This document shows, one piece after another, positions 26,044-35,200 of a stretch of DNA of 64,000 bases (position 1 is the stretch's first letter; the number at the start of each line of letters is the position of its first letter). The DNA is from Fibrobacterota bacterium. Its GTDB lineage: Bacteria > Fibrobacterota > Fibrobacteria > UBA11236. Below the pieces are notes generated by a model, which saw only the letters and a list, made by a program, of their open reading frames with translations, made no database searches and had not been told where the DNA came from. Location: contig CANKII010000002.1 of NCBI GenBank assembly GCA_947482115.1, forward strand, positions 360,137 through 424,136. Direction: 5' to 3'. The position numbers and the translations under genes are program-made.

Positions 26044-26853
26044 ATGCACGAGAATTTTTCAACCGAAAATGGAGGGGAAACCAAATCTGAAAAGCGTGTG
26101 GCGTTTTGGACGGCTTTCGGAACTATAGCCCAAACTGTTTTGGGAACGCTAACTCTTTTGGGGTTGGGCGCTACAGTTTGTCTGCTGATTCAACAAAACA
26201 GGCTTATTAGAGGAAGTAACGACAAAACGGACGCTGCTTTGAGAAAAACTGATTCCGCTTTGGAATTGACTAGGATTCAAATTAAGAGTGATTCTATTTC
26301 CGGAATATCCGATTCTATCCATAAAGCTATTAGTGACACCGCCTCGAATAGAACTGCTAAAGCTGCTCAACAAAGTGTTCAGATTGCCGCTAACTCTTTC
26401 GCTATCACAGATAGACCATATATCGATACTAGACGGGTGCGCATTTTGATTGGTGATACCCCCTCTAATATGAAGATCGACCATATTATTGGGAATTACG
26501 GGAGGGCACCCGCCTATAAAATCAAGATAATTGGATGCCTATCCATTCTTCCTGAAAACGACACCATTTGGAAGCACTGGAAAGATTGCACTAGTATGAT
26601 AGGGCGAGTTTCTTGTGTTATGCCACAGGATTCCTCTAGGTTTGAGGCCACAGTAAAATTCGGCTCCTTGCTCACTAGAGCCGATTTGCTTCGGTTTCAT
26701 TCTGACCGGACTTACCCCTATTATTTCGGTAGGGTAACTTATTACGGTGAAGGCGAAAACAAAGAAAATGGCTTTAGATTTTGCCGTTATTATAGAGCAA
26801 CGGATTCTCTTTGGGTAGACTGCGCTGGAGACACGCTGCAACAAACTTGGTAA
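26044..26853 (+). CDS. Membrane-anchored protein, function unknown
   Basis: 269 residues. One strong transmembrane helix (about 25-47: GTIAQTVLGTLTLLGLGATV) follows a polar N-terminus, then a helical, Asp/Ser/Lys-rich stretch that may be coiled coil (about 58-110). Next comes a beta-rich C-terminal domain with the motif NYGRAPAYKI, which recalls widespread uncharacterised single-helix proteins reading DRPY...NxGxxPAxxI. Base and codon use are clearly more AT-rich than in aroA or mgtC nearby, a sign of recent acquisition (inference). GAGAAAG precedes the ATG. Confidence 0.72.
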   Translation: MHENFSTENGGETKSEKRVAFWTAFGTIAQTVLGTLTLLGLGATVCLLIQQNRLIRGSNDKTDAALRKTDSALELTRIQIKSDSISGISDSIHKAISDTASNRTAKAAQQSVQIAANSFAITDRPYIDTRRVRILIGDTPSNMKIDHIIGNYGRAPAYKIKIIGCLSILPENDTIWKHWKDCTSMIGRVSCVMPQDSSRFEATVKFGSLLTRADLLRFHSDRTYPYYFGRVTYYGEGENKENGFRFCRYYRATDSLWVDCAGDTLQQTW

Positions 26854-26906
26854 TGACTTTCTTTTCTGAATGCAACCCCTGTCAAGTAGTGAACAATCGC
26901 CATTCC

Positions 26907-27827
26907 ATGAACGCGAAACTCCGGCATCTTACAGTTTTCATTCTTCTCTTATTCACCACAACTATTTCTTTCGCCGATGGCAAAGACGACAAGCCTCGTG
27001 ATCTTAAAATCACTGTATACGATGTGCTTTCCAGACCCATCGTCTCCGTAAAAACCCCCGCCACAGGATTCCTGGACTATCAGGCAAACAATGCACAAAC
27101 CCTTGGGTTTTCGGTTAAATACCAACGGTACGGCATCTCATTATCCCCCTCACTCTGGGGAACCTCCAACTACAAACCAATGCATCCCGACACAAAATTC
27201 TTCGATGCAAAAGGATTCTACTACGGAGAGAACTGGGGCGCGGATCTCTATTACCAGTATTTCCGCGGCTTCTTCGCGCCAGCGCGTGGCACCCAGACTT
27301 ATGACAATCCCGGACTTAACCTGAGTTCCTTCACGCTGAATGTTTATCGGCCTCTTACCAAGGGATCGCAGATTTACAACATGACGGAAGGATTAAGCCA
27401 TAATGGAATTCATTGGAACTTCTATTACCTGTTGGGCGGTTCCTATCACGACATGGAAACCGGCATTACGCTCCTGCCGGGATTGAGCGACTCCAGCCTG
27501 AAAAACATGATCGACTTGCGGCAAGCGAAGACATACGATGCGTTCGGTGCCCTCGGTGTTTCGTTAAATACCTACCTAGGCGGATTTTTTTTCGACCCCG
27601 GCCTTTTCCCCGGATGGGGCATGCAATACCGGTCGGTGAACACGAACATGGATCGATACGGAGGAACCATCAAACTGAGTTTGATATTCAACATCGGATA
27701 TCAGGGGGATAGCTTCGAACTGGGAATAAAGGCCCAGGATGATGGGAATACGCTTGGGACCGGGACGAACAGCCGTATAGGATATCAGTCGATCATCCTA
27801 AAACTGTATCTGGAATTGTTTTTTTAA
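26907..27827 (+). CDS. DUF4421-type outer-membrane protein
   Basis: 306 residues with a signal peptide (MNAKLRHLTVFILLLFTTTISFA is the approximate extent). The body is aromatic and beta-rich: QANNAQTLGFSVKYQRYGISL and GADLYYQYFRGFFA match the DUF4421 pattern known mainly from Bacteroidota. The sequence ends in LYLELFF, with a terminal Phe suited to outer-membrane insertion. The ATG at 26907 is picked because the signal peptide begins there. Function unknown; a barrel is inferred. Confidence 0.78.
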   Translation: MNAKLRHLTVFILLLFTTTISFADGKDDKPRDLKITVYDVLSRPIVSVKTPATGFLDYQANNAQTLGFSVKYQRYGISLSPSLWGTSNYKPMHPDTKFFDAKGFYYGENWGADLYYQYFRGFFAPARGTQTYDNPGLNLSSFTLNVYRPLTKGSQIYNMTEGLSHNGIHWNFYYLLGGSYHDMETGITLLPGLSDSSLKNMIDLRQAKTYDAFGALGVSLNTYLGGFFFDPGLFPGWGMQYRSVNTNMDRYGGTIKLSLIFNIGYQGDSFELGIKAQDDGNTLGTGTNSRIGYQSIILKLYLELFF

Positions 27828-27854
27828 CTCTTAATCCGTTCAACGAGGATTTCC

Positions 27855-28337
27855 ATGAGCTCATTCCAAAACCCCGGCCTTACTGAAATCATCCTCCGCC
27901 TCACGATTGCGACTCTTGTTGGCTGTGTCATCGGCCTCAACCGCGACCTGCGCGGCAAGCCCGCTGGATTGCGCACACATTCCCTCGTCACCCTCGGTTC
28001 CGCATTGCTCGCGCTTGCGATTCTCCATGTATCCATCACCACTGGCGGCGTTCCGGGAGATGCGTTAAGCCGTGTCATTCAAGGCGTTGTCACCGGCATC
28101 GGATTCCTCGGCGCAGGCGTCATCATCCGCGATCCAGCGGGCCATGTGCGCGGGCTGACCACCGCCGCTACCATCTGGCTCTCCGCTTCCCTTGGCATTG
28201 TATGCGGTATCGGATACTGGCTCCCTGTGACGGTCGCCATGGTCCTGATCTTCATCGTGCTGCTGCTCGGAGGACCGATGGAATTGTTTGTGGAACGGTT
28301 CTTCGGAAGAACAGGCAATGACGGTTCGCCGAAATAG
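27855..28337 (+). CDS. MgtC/SapB family membrane protein
   Basis: A 160-residue inner-membrane protein with four to five helices. Conserved segments are GLNRDLRGKPAGLRTHSLV near residue 28 and GFLGAGVIIRD...RGLTTAATIWLSA around 82-117. Relatives are needed for growth at low magnesium, and Salmonella MgtC inhibits the F-type ATP synthase. The C-terminal soluble domain of full-length MgtC is absent, as in many environmental homologs. GAGGA precedes the ATG. It is convergent with ftsE. Confidence 0.9.
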   Translation: MSSFQNPGLTEIILRLTIATLVGCVIGLNRDLRGKPAGLRTHSLVTLGSALLALAILHVSITTGGVPGDALSRVIQGVVTGIGFLGAGVIIRDPAGHVRGLTTAATIWLSASLGIVCGIGYWLPVTVAMVLIFIVLLLGGPMELFVERFFGRTGNDGSPK

Positions 28338-28340
28338 GGA

Positions 28341-29018
28341 TTAACGCGCCTCGATCACTTTTCCATGATCCAGCCGGATGCGGCGGTAGGGAAGATCGCG
28401 GATCAGCGGTTCATCATGGGTCGCCATCAACACGGCCGTGCCGGCCGCATGGATGTTCTGGAAAATGCGCAGGATGTCCCGCGAAGTGTCGGGATCGAGG
28501 TTGCCTGTGGGCTCATCCGCCAATAACAGATAAGGCTCGTTGGCCATGGCCCTTGCGATGGCCACGCGCTGCTGCTCTCCGCCGGAAAGTTTTTGCGGCA
28601 ACCGCTGCGCCTTGTCTGAAAGCCCGGTGAGCTCCAGCATCTCATGAACGCGGTTTCGCACCTTCGCCTCCGACGCATTGGCGACCCGCAATGCAAGCGC
28701 GATGTTTTCAAACACATTGCGATCCGGCAGCAGCTTGAAATCCTGAAACACGATGCCGAGATTGCGGCGCAGCCCCTGCACCCGTTTGGCCGTTGCGCCT
28801 TCGCGGGAATGGTAGGCGGGATCTTCGCCAAAGGCGATTTGGATTTCCCCCTCGTCCGGATGTTCATCCAGATAAAGCAGTTTCATCACCGTCGTTTTGC
28901 CCGCGCCGTTCGCGCCGGTCAACAAGACGAATTCGCTTTGCTCCAGACGAAAATTCACGCAGTCCAGCGCAATGTGTCCGCCGGAATAGATCTTGGTGAC
29001 GTGATGAAAGTCGATCAT
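28341..29018 (-). CDS. ftsE: FtsE-like ABC transporter ATPase
   Basis: 225 residues. Walker A GANGAGKTT (35-43), the FtsE-typical Q-loop segment FQDFKLLPDRNVFENIALALR (read in part), signature LSGGEQQRVAIARA and Walker B LLLADEPTGNLD are clear. FtsE with FtsX controls cell-wall hydrolases during division. No ftsX is found next to it: the neighbour downstream is mgtC on the other strand. The start overlaps the methyltransferase stop by 4 bases. A LolD-like role is less likely given the Q-loop wording. Confidence 0.87.
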   Translation of the reverse strand: MIDFHHVTKIYSGGHIALDCVNFRLEQSEFVLLTGANGAGKTTVMKLLYLDEHPDEGEIQIAFGEDPAYHSREGATAKRVQGLRRNLGIVFQDFKLLPDRNVFENIALALRVANASEAKVRNRVHEMLELTGLSDKAQRLPQKLSGGEQQRVAIARAMANEPYLLLADEPTGNLDPDTSRDILRIFQNIHAAGTAVLMATHDEPLIRDLPYRRIRLDHGKVIEAR

Positions 29019-29779
29019 GGCTTTTTCGTTTTTTGCAGGACGAAATGCAGCCGTTCGTTCTTGTCGCTGCCGGGCTTCAAGGTAAAATCCGCGAGGCAGG
29101 CCAGCACTGAAAATCCCGCGCTTTTGGCGAGACGGCGGATAGTGGCGGCGGGGTAAATGCGCTGCCGGTGGATTTCCTCATGTCGCGCATAGCGCCCGTC
29201 GGCTTCGAGGACGAAGAAAGTGAACATGTTGAGCTGCATGCGTGTCTGCGCATCGTATCGGCTGGCACGAATGCTGGAGCAGCCATCGAGTTCCTCGAAG
29301 TCGATGAAGTCCGAGAAATGCTCCCGCGAACAGGTCTCTGTGGTCACATCGAAAACAAACAGCCCACCGGGTCGCAACACACGGTGTGTTTCTTTCAACG
29401 CCTTTGAAACTTGGTCAGGTTTGATCAGATAATTCAGGCTGTCGTAAATCATGACGGCAAAATCGAAATCGCCCTTCAACGGCAAGTCGCGGGCATCGCA
29501 GGCAATGCGGGGAATTGAACCGCCCGCCCGTTGAAGCATTGCAGGGCTGAGATCGGTATAGACGCTGAAGGCCTTGGGAAACAGGGCGGGGGAGGCGAAG
29601 GGGCATGTGCCCGCAGCGATTTCCAGCACACGGGTGGGGGGTTTTAGTCCCCCGTGTCTGCGCCAAAGTGTTTGCAGATATTTTGCCCAATTCGTGTAAT
29701 CCACGTGGGACATGACATGGTTGTAATAAGGAGCAAGCGCCTGATAAGGAACGGCGCCGATGGACTTTGCCGTTTTCAA
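29015..29779 (-). CDS. SAM-dependent methyltransferase
   Basis: A 254-residue class I methyltransferase. Motif I is VLEIAAGTCPFA, motif II/III region FDFAVMIYDSLNYL, and motif IV/post region HRVLRPGGLFVFDV. The substrate is unknown; a small molecule or lipid is more likely than RNA, as there is no RNA-binding domain. It lies 8 bases after the SurA-like gene and overlaps ftsE, so it belongs to the foldase operon. Confidence 0.87.
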   Translation of the reverse strand: MKTAKSIGAVPYQALAPYYNHVMSHVDYTNWAKYLQTLWRRHGGLKPPTRVLEIAAGTCPFASPALFPKAFSVYTDLSPAMLQRAGGSIPRIACDARDLPLKGDFDFAVMIYDSLNYLIKPDQVSKALKETHRVLRPGGLFVFDVTTETCSREHFSDFIDFEELDGCSSIRASRYDAQTRMQLNMFTFFVLEADGRYARHEEIHRQRIYPAATIRRLAKSAGFSVLACLADFTLKPGSDKNERLHFVLQKTKKP

Positions 29780-29787
29780 TTTCCTTA

Positions 29788-31182
29788 TTAATTCCCGGAG
29801 GGTTGGGAGTTGTCCACCGGAATTCCCTCTTCCGAAGGCATGTCGTCGAGGCCCTTGAATTGCGCCATGCGGTTTTCAATCGCAATGTGCTCGCGCCACT
29901 TTTGCGTCAGACCGGCGAGCTTTTGATTGATCAGCATTTCCTTGGCGTACTGGCTGACGAGGGTGTAATCCTCTTCGAGGGACAGATGCCTTTCGGTAAC
30001 CTTGCGCATCACGCGGAAAAGATGGTAGCTGTCGCCCATGAGAATGGCCGGAGTGACGCCGCCCTCGGGCAGGGCGTCCACGATCTCTTTGTAGGCGGTG
30101 TTCAGGGAGTCCTGTTGAAACCATCCCAGATCGCCGCCCAGTTCGCGGGTCTGGCGATCTTCTGAAATCGACTTGGCAGCGTTCTCAAAATCCTTGTCCG
30201 TTTTCAAAGTCTTTCCCAGCGAGTCCGTAAACGCCAGCGCGCGCGCGGTATCCCCGGTGGTGGGGACCACCTTGATCAGAATGTGGGAGGTCCGGATTTC
30301 GTTGTCCTTCTTTCCCGTGACGCGGATGATGTGGTATCCAAATCGGGTGCGGATAGGTCTTGGAGTGTAATCTCCGACCTCCAGCGCATAGGCAGCCCGT
30401 TCGTAATCCGCATCGAGCGTTCCCCGTTTTATATAACCCAGATCGCCACCTTCCTTGCCGGAATAGTCTTCGGAACGCGCCTTCGCCATTTCAGAAAAAC
30501 TTTCTCCTTTGTCGAGCCGGGCGATGATGGCCTCCACTTCGGCGCGCGCGGCGGAATCGATTTGCCGGTTGGCCTTGATGCGCCATTGGATGTGCGAGAG
30601 CCGGATTCCGTCCCTTTGTATGGGAAGGCTGTCCTTGTATTTCGAGAAGAAATCCTGTACCTGCAATTGCGAAGGTTCGGGATCGCCCACGAATTTCATC
30701 TGCAATCGTTGGCGGTAAATCTGATCCCGGGTTTGATCCTTGATGCGGGCCTTGAACTGTCCCAGCGACATTCCTGTGGCCTGTTGGAGGGCGGTTTCCA
30801 ACTGCTTTTCGCCGCCCTGCTGCTGCACCAACCGTTGATACCATTCATCAGCACGGGCATCCACATCCTTGTCGGTTACCTTGATGGTGGTGTCCTGCTT
30901 GGCCTTGGCAATGAGAACCTTCTCATCCACGAGGCGGTCGAGAATCTGTTTGCGCTGCTGGGCGACTGGCAACTGGGAAAAACCGGGCCGTTGGGCGAGC
31001 ATGGCCTGCCGCAACTCCTCGAGATCGGAGAAGAGAATGGGCGTTCCATCCACGACGGCTACGACCCCTTCCAGCGAAGTTCGGGTTGCATGGACGGGGT
31101 GGGCGGTGATGGCCATCACACCGAGACAGCACAGGAATAGGTGTCGGAAAGGTCGATTAAGGAGCATGGAGAGAGTCGGCAT
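29788..31182 (-). CDS. surA: SurA-like periplasmic peptidyl-prolyl isomerase
   Basis: 464 residues. A signal peptide ending near AHPVHA is followed by a SurA N-terminal helical domain (VDGTPILFSDLEEL...). Two parvulin domains follow: the first begins IRLSHIQWRIKA and contains GGDLGYIKRG; the second begins IRTSHILIKVV and contains GGDLGWFQQD. It is a chaperone for outer-membrane proteins crossing the periplasm. The ATG at 31182 is chosen for its GGAG 11 bases upstream. It overlaps the preceding foldase gene by 26 bases; an ATG at 31167 is an alternative. Confidence 0.9.
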   Translation of the reverse strand: MPTLSMLLNRPFRHLFLCCLGVMAITAHPVHATRTSLEGVVAVVDGTPILFSDLEELRQAMLAQRPGFSQLPVAQQRKQILDRLVDEKVLIAKAKQDTTIKVTDKDVDARADEWYQRLVQQQGGEKQLETALQQATGMSLGQFKARIKDQTRDQIYRQRLQMKFVGDPEPSQLQVQDFFSKYKDSLPIQRDGIRLSHIQWRIKANRQIDSAARAEVEAIIARLDKGESFSEMAKARSEDYSGKEGGDLGYIKRGTLDADYERAAYALEVGDYTPRPIRTRFGYHIIRVTGKKDNEIRTSHILIKVVPTTGDTARALAFTDSLGKTLKTDKDFENAAKSISEDRQTRELGGDLGWFQQDSLNTAYKEIVDALPEGGVTPAILMGDSYHLFRVMRKVTERHLSLEEDYTLVSQYAKEMLINQKLAGLTQKWREHIAIENRMAQFKGLDDMPSEEGIPVDNSQPSGN

Positions 31183-32092
31183 GGGGGGTATTTTCTCCTG
31201 AAGGCGCTGTGTCGTCTCCGGTTTTTTCCGGGTTGTTTTCCTGACCCGGAATCTGATCCAGATTGACATTCACGGCCACGCCTTCACGGTATTGGCGGAT
31301 CTTGGCTTCGCGCATCTTGTCCTTTTGATCCATGACGAGTTGCGCACTGATGGCTTCCTTGGTTTCACCGAAAGGAACGGGAGTTCCCGCATCGATTCGT
31401 TCCAAAAGCTTCACGAGATAGACACCGTCGGGACAGCTGAGAGGCGAAGATTGCCAGCCCGGTTTGGCTTCGTTTAAATCATGCAAAAGACAGGTGGGAA
31501 TTTCAGAGGTTTTACGGAATGGAGGGGACGCGCTTTCGCCGCTGGAGTCCAGTGAATTTCCGGTGGCAATGGTGGCAAAATTGTCCCCGTGTATTTTCGA
31601 TCGCAGTGCGAGTGCGTCCTTTAGCGAGTTCACACGTATGTGGAGATAGCGAAATTCAGGGGATTTCCGGCGGAATTCATCCTTGTGCATTTCATAGTAA
31701 CGGGTCATGGCCCCTTCATCCGGTTCAAATTCCTGATTGGCGGTTTCACGTGCCAGGAATTCTTCAATCAGGCCTTTGTGAAGGAGACGATCCAGTTTGC
31801 GAGCCACTTTGGGATCCTGATCCAGTTTAGTTTTCAAAGCCTGCTGATAAACAACCTGGTCATCGATCCACCGTTGGATGAAATCGAGATATTGTTCCCT
31901 GGAGAGCACTTTTTCATATTCGGGAGGGAAGCTTTCGCGCACATCATCCAAAGTCAATTTGGTTTGATCCACCTGGGCAAGCACCACCGGTGGAGGATCT
32001 GATTTGCGACAGGAAACCAGAACGAGGAACATCGTTATCACGGCGAGTTTCAACGCACGCAATGTTACGGGCTTTGTAATACTGGAAGGCAC
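31157..32092 (-). CDS. PrsA/SurA-type foldase lipoprotein
   Basis: 311 residues. The signal carries lipobox LVSC (Cys28). A SurA-type N-terminal helical chaperone domain follows (VDQTKLTLDDVRESFPPEYEK is its start), then one divergent parvulin-like domain (RYLHIRVN...DGVYLVKLLERIDAG). The domain lacks several typical catalytic residues, so chaperone rather than isomerase activity is likely (inference). The tail is Asn/Glu/Asp-rich. It is the first gene of the operon that leads into surA. Confidence 0.83.
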   Translation of the reverse strand: MPSSITKPVTLRALKLAVITMFLVLVSCRKSDPPPVVLAQVDQTKLTLDDVRESFPPEYEKVLSREQYLDFIQRWIDDQVVYQQALKTKLDQDPKVARKLDRLLHKGLIEEFLARETANQEFEPDEGAMTRYYEMHKDEFRRKSPEFRYLHIRVNSLKDALALRSKIHGDNFATIATGNSLDSSGESASPPFRKTSEIPTCLLHDLNEAKPGWQSSPLSCPDGVYLVKLLERIDAGTPVPFGETKEAISAQLVMDQKDKMREAKIRQYREGVAVNVNLDQIPGQENNPEKTGDDTAPSGENTPHADSLHAP

Positions 32093-32214
32093 GAGGGCAA
32101 TATAGCTAACGGGTGGGAATCATTCTTCCGCAAAATTGTCCCTTTGTGGCTCCCAGGTTCGTCTTCAATAAACTGAAGTCATTTTTCGCCCCCTGCTAGT
32201 AGATTAGGAGATAG

Positions 32215-35200
32215 ATGAAAACGTGTGTTCGTTCCTTTTTTTGTGTCGTAAGCCTGGTCCTTGCAGCCTACTCCCAACCCCTGCGCTGTAATTTGATCAA
32301 CGCCACCACCGTAATTAACGGGGTTCCTGCCAAACAATGCCTGGATATTGATGTTTTAAAAGGGAAGACCCTTGTGATTCCCTCCAATGTCACCCGGCTG
32401 GACAATAGCGGATTCGGGCTTTGCGAGAAAAACGTCAGCATTGGGGGAAATGCGGACATTGTGTTTATCAACGACCAGAGTGGTAGTATGAACGCTACGA
32501 CAGGGTGGATAAACACTGCAGTAAACCCGAGGGACACCGTCTATTACTTCGGAACTGCCGGTTGTACAGGGGGAAACGGCACAAACGGGAACATTACCGT
32601 TCCGGTGCTTGAAGCCGGCCCCAAATCCGTGTTGAACCGCAACTCTGGAACTGGGTGTACTGATTTTTCCGGCGATCCCCTGAATGCCCGAAACGTGGCT
32701 GTTCGATCTGCCATTGATTATATCGCCTCCGCCTCTCCCACTTCAACCGCAGGTTATCTGGGATTTGCCGGCACGGTTTTGGATTCTCGAAGACCTTTGC
32801 AATTAAACAGCGCAGCGAATGTCAACAGTGTCAAAAACAGTTTAATACTCCGGAGCGCAAGCTCGACAGATTATCGATACCCCCTTGATTCGGCGCGCAA
32901 ATGGCTGAATGATGTGTCATTGAGAAAAAACTCAAAAGCCGGCATCATCTTTATTTCAGATGGCTCCAACAATGGCCCCGCTTATCTGGATCTTGTGAAT
33001 GCCACTATGCCTCCCATTTACGGAATCTTTCTCGGAAAAAATCCGACGTCGGACACGGCCAATCTCAAGCAGCTTTCCACCCTGACGGGCGGAGCTTATT
33101 ACCGCGTCCCCCCCAATCGGCCCGACAGTTTGATCAGTGTCGTAAAAACCATTCTCGACTTGCTCCTTCAAACTTACGACCCTGAAGTGGTGACGGTGAC
33201 CAACAGCAGTCTCGTCCCGCCTCAAACCAGCCGTAGTGTGGCATTTAATTATCAGGGGAATCTCAGCTGGCAGTTGCAGCTGGACAGCGTGATCGCCTTG
33301 CTGCCAAATGCATCAAACTCCATCCGCGTCATTGCAACATTTCAAGATGCTATCGCAGAAGTGCGGAAGTCGGACACTTCCCAATTCATTTTAAGCACCA
33401 CCGGTGTTCCGGCTCTGGGAACCACTCCCATCCCGGGATCCAATTTTGTTGCCCAATGTTATGCCTCCTCGCAACTACGTTGGCTCAATGCGGCAGGATT
33501 GCGCCCGGCTTTTTTCACGGAGATAGATACGGTCGTGCATTTGCGTCTTCGGGGTTCCGACAGCGCTTTGAATGTGGTCCAACCGCTGTTGTCCACACGT
33601 CGCAGTGGGGATGTGGAGGGTTCGAGTTTGCCCCGGATATCCGCGAATGCCGATTCGGCGCTCTATGATGGAGTCGTCAATATGCGTGTGGCCCCCGCAG
33701 CGGTTCCCAACTCAGGGTTTCTTCAACCCCTTTTTATTGATTCGGTAATTGCCACTTGGGTGAACCCGCGCGATGTGCGGGATTTTGCGAGGGACACGAT
33801 CGCGGTGGCGCCCGGTAACAGGGCCGCACGCGCCTATTTTTCCACCAACAGCGCAGGCACGGATACCGTATCCTCCTTTCCGCCCACAGCAACCGAGGCT
33901 TGGATAGTGATCGTGGATAACCGGGCAAGTCCGGGAAGATCTTATGTGGTGAACGTTACCGATTCCGTAAGCGGTACGGATCATGAAACGTTCACGCTGA
34001 CCGAGGTGACGCCGGGAATATTTTCGGCGCGTATTCCATTGGAGCCGGGTGTGAAGGTCAACAACAATGGACGGTTGCAATTTTCCCCGGCCGGCGATCA
34101 AATGCGCGCGATTTATCTGGATCCGGTGTACGGCGATTCCGCCGTGGCTTCCGCAGGCATTGGCGCATCGGTTCAGGAAGCGGGAACCTTGGTATTTACC
34201 GATGCAAATGGAATCGCGCTTCCCAACAACAGCATTTGGCCGCTGGATCGGGGCAGGGTTTATGTGCGTTATTCCGACGACAAATCGATTCCGCGCCTGG
34301 CGTCCAAGACTGTCCAAATTGCAACCCGCACACGGAGGTTGGGGCAAACTCTCGGGCAAGACGCCGAGTCTTTGGTTCTAACAGATTCCTCCTCTCTTAC
34401 ACAAACGCTGGAATCGTGGCGTGGAAACATGGGTGTGGTGGAATCATTGAATCCGATTACAAGCAATGGTGTGATTGAAGGTGCTTATCGCATTGAGGTG
34501 ACGGCAACAGTCGCAGCGCATGACAATACTGGACAACCCACCGGTCAGAACCTGATCGCCAACCTGATCATCGCTCATCCGGATTCTGCAGTGTCTCTCA
34601 CTTGGACGGACAGCGTAAGTGTCGTGGATTCCCTGGGCCCAAGCACCATCTTTTTCACCATTCGGGATCAGGATTTTGTCAGGAATGCGAATGATACTTT
34701 GCTTGCCACCGTCATTTGTCCGTCATCCGGTGACAGCGTGGCGGGATTGCGCCTTCCCCAGATTGCTCCGGGGGTTTATGCTTCGGAACCCCTGCTCCGT
34801 GACGGACTCGCGGCCAACAGGGCGGACAGGATCCTTTCCTGTCCCGCCGGCAGCAATGTGCTCCTCTCCTACACGGATGCGGTTTACGGCACCAATGCGC
34901 AATGGATACTTCCCGAAGTTCAAACGCCGGTGGCAACGCCTGCAGGAGAGACCTTCGTATCGCAGGATTCGATTTCGCTTTCAACGGCCACGGCCCTTGC
35001 CCAAATCAATTACACCCGCGATGGTTCGCTGTCGCGAGTGGACAAACCGGTGATTTATGCGGCACCCTTTCTATTGTACGCCACGACGACTCTAAGGGCC
35101 ATCGCCTCCAGGCCGGGTTATCTCCGCAGCCGCGTGATGACTGAAAACTATATGAAGACCCCGTTCCCCTCGCAGATTTTCATTCTGGATGTGAATGGGA

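Noticed and set aside
30283..31140. Open frame of 285 codons on the plus strand
   Set aside because: Antisense to surA; no motifs.
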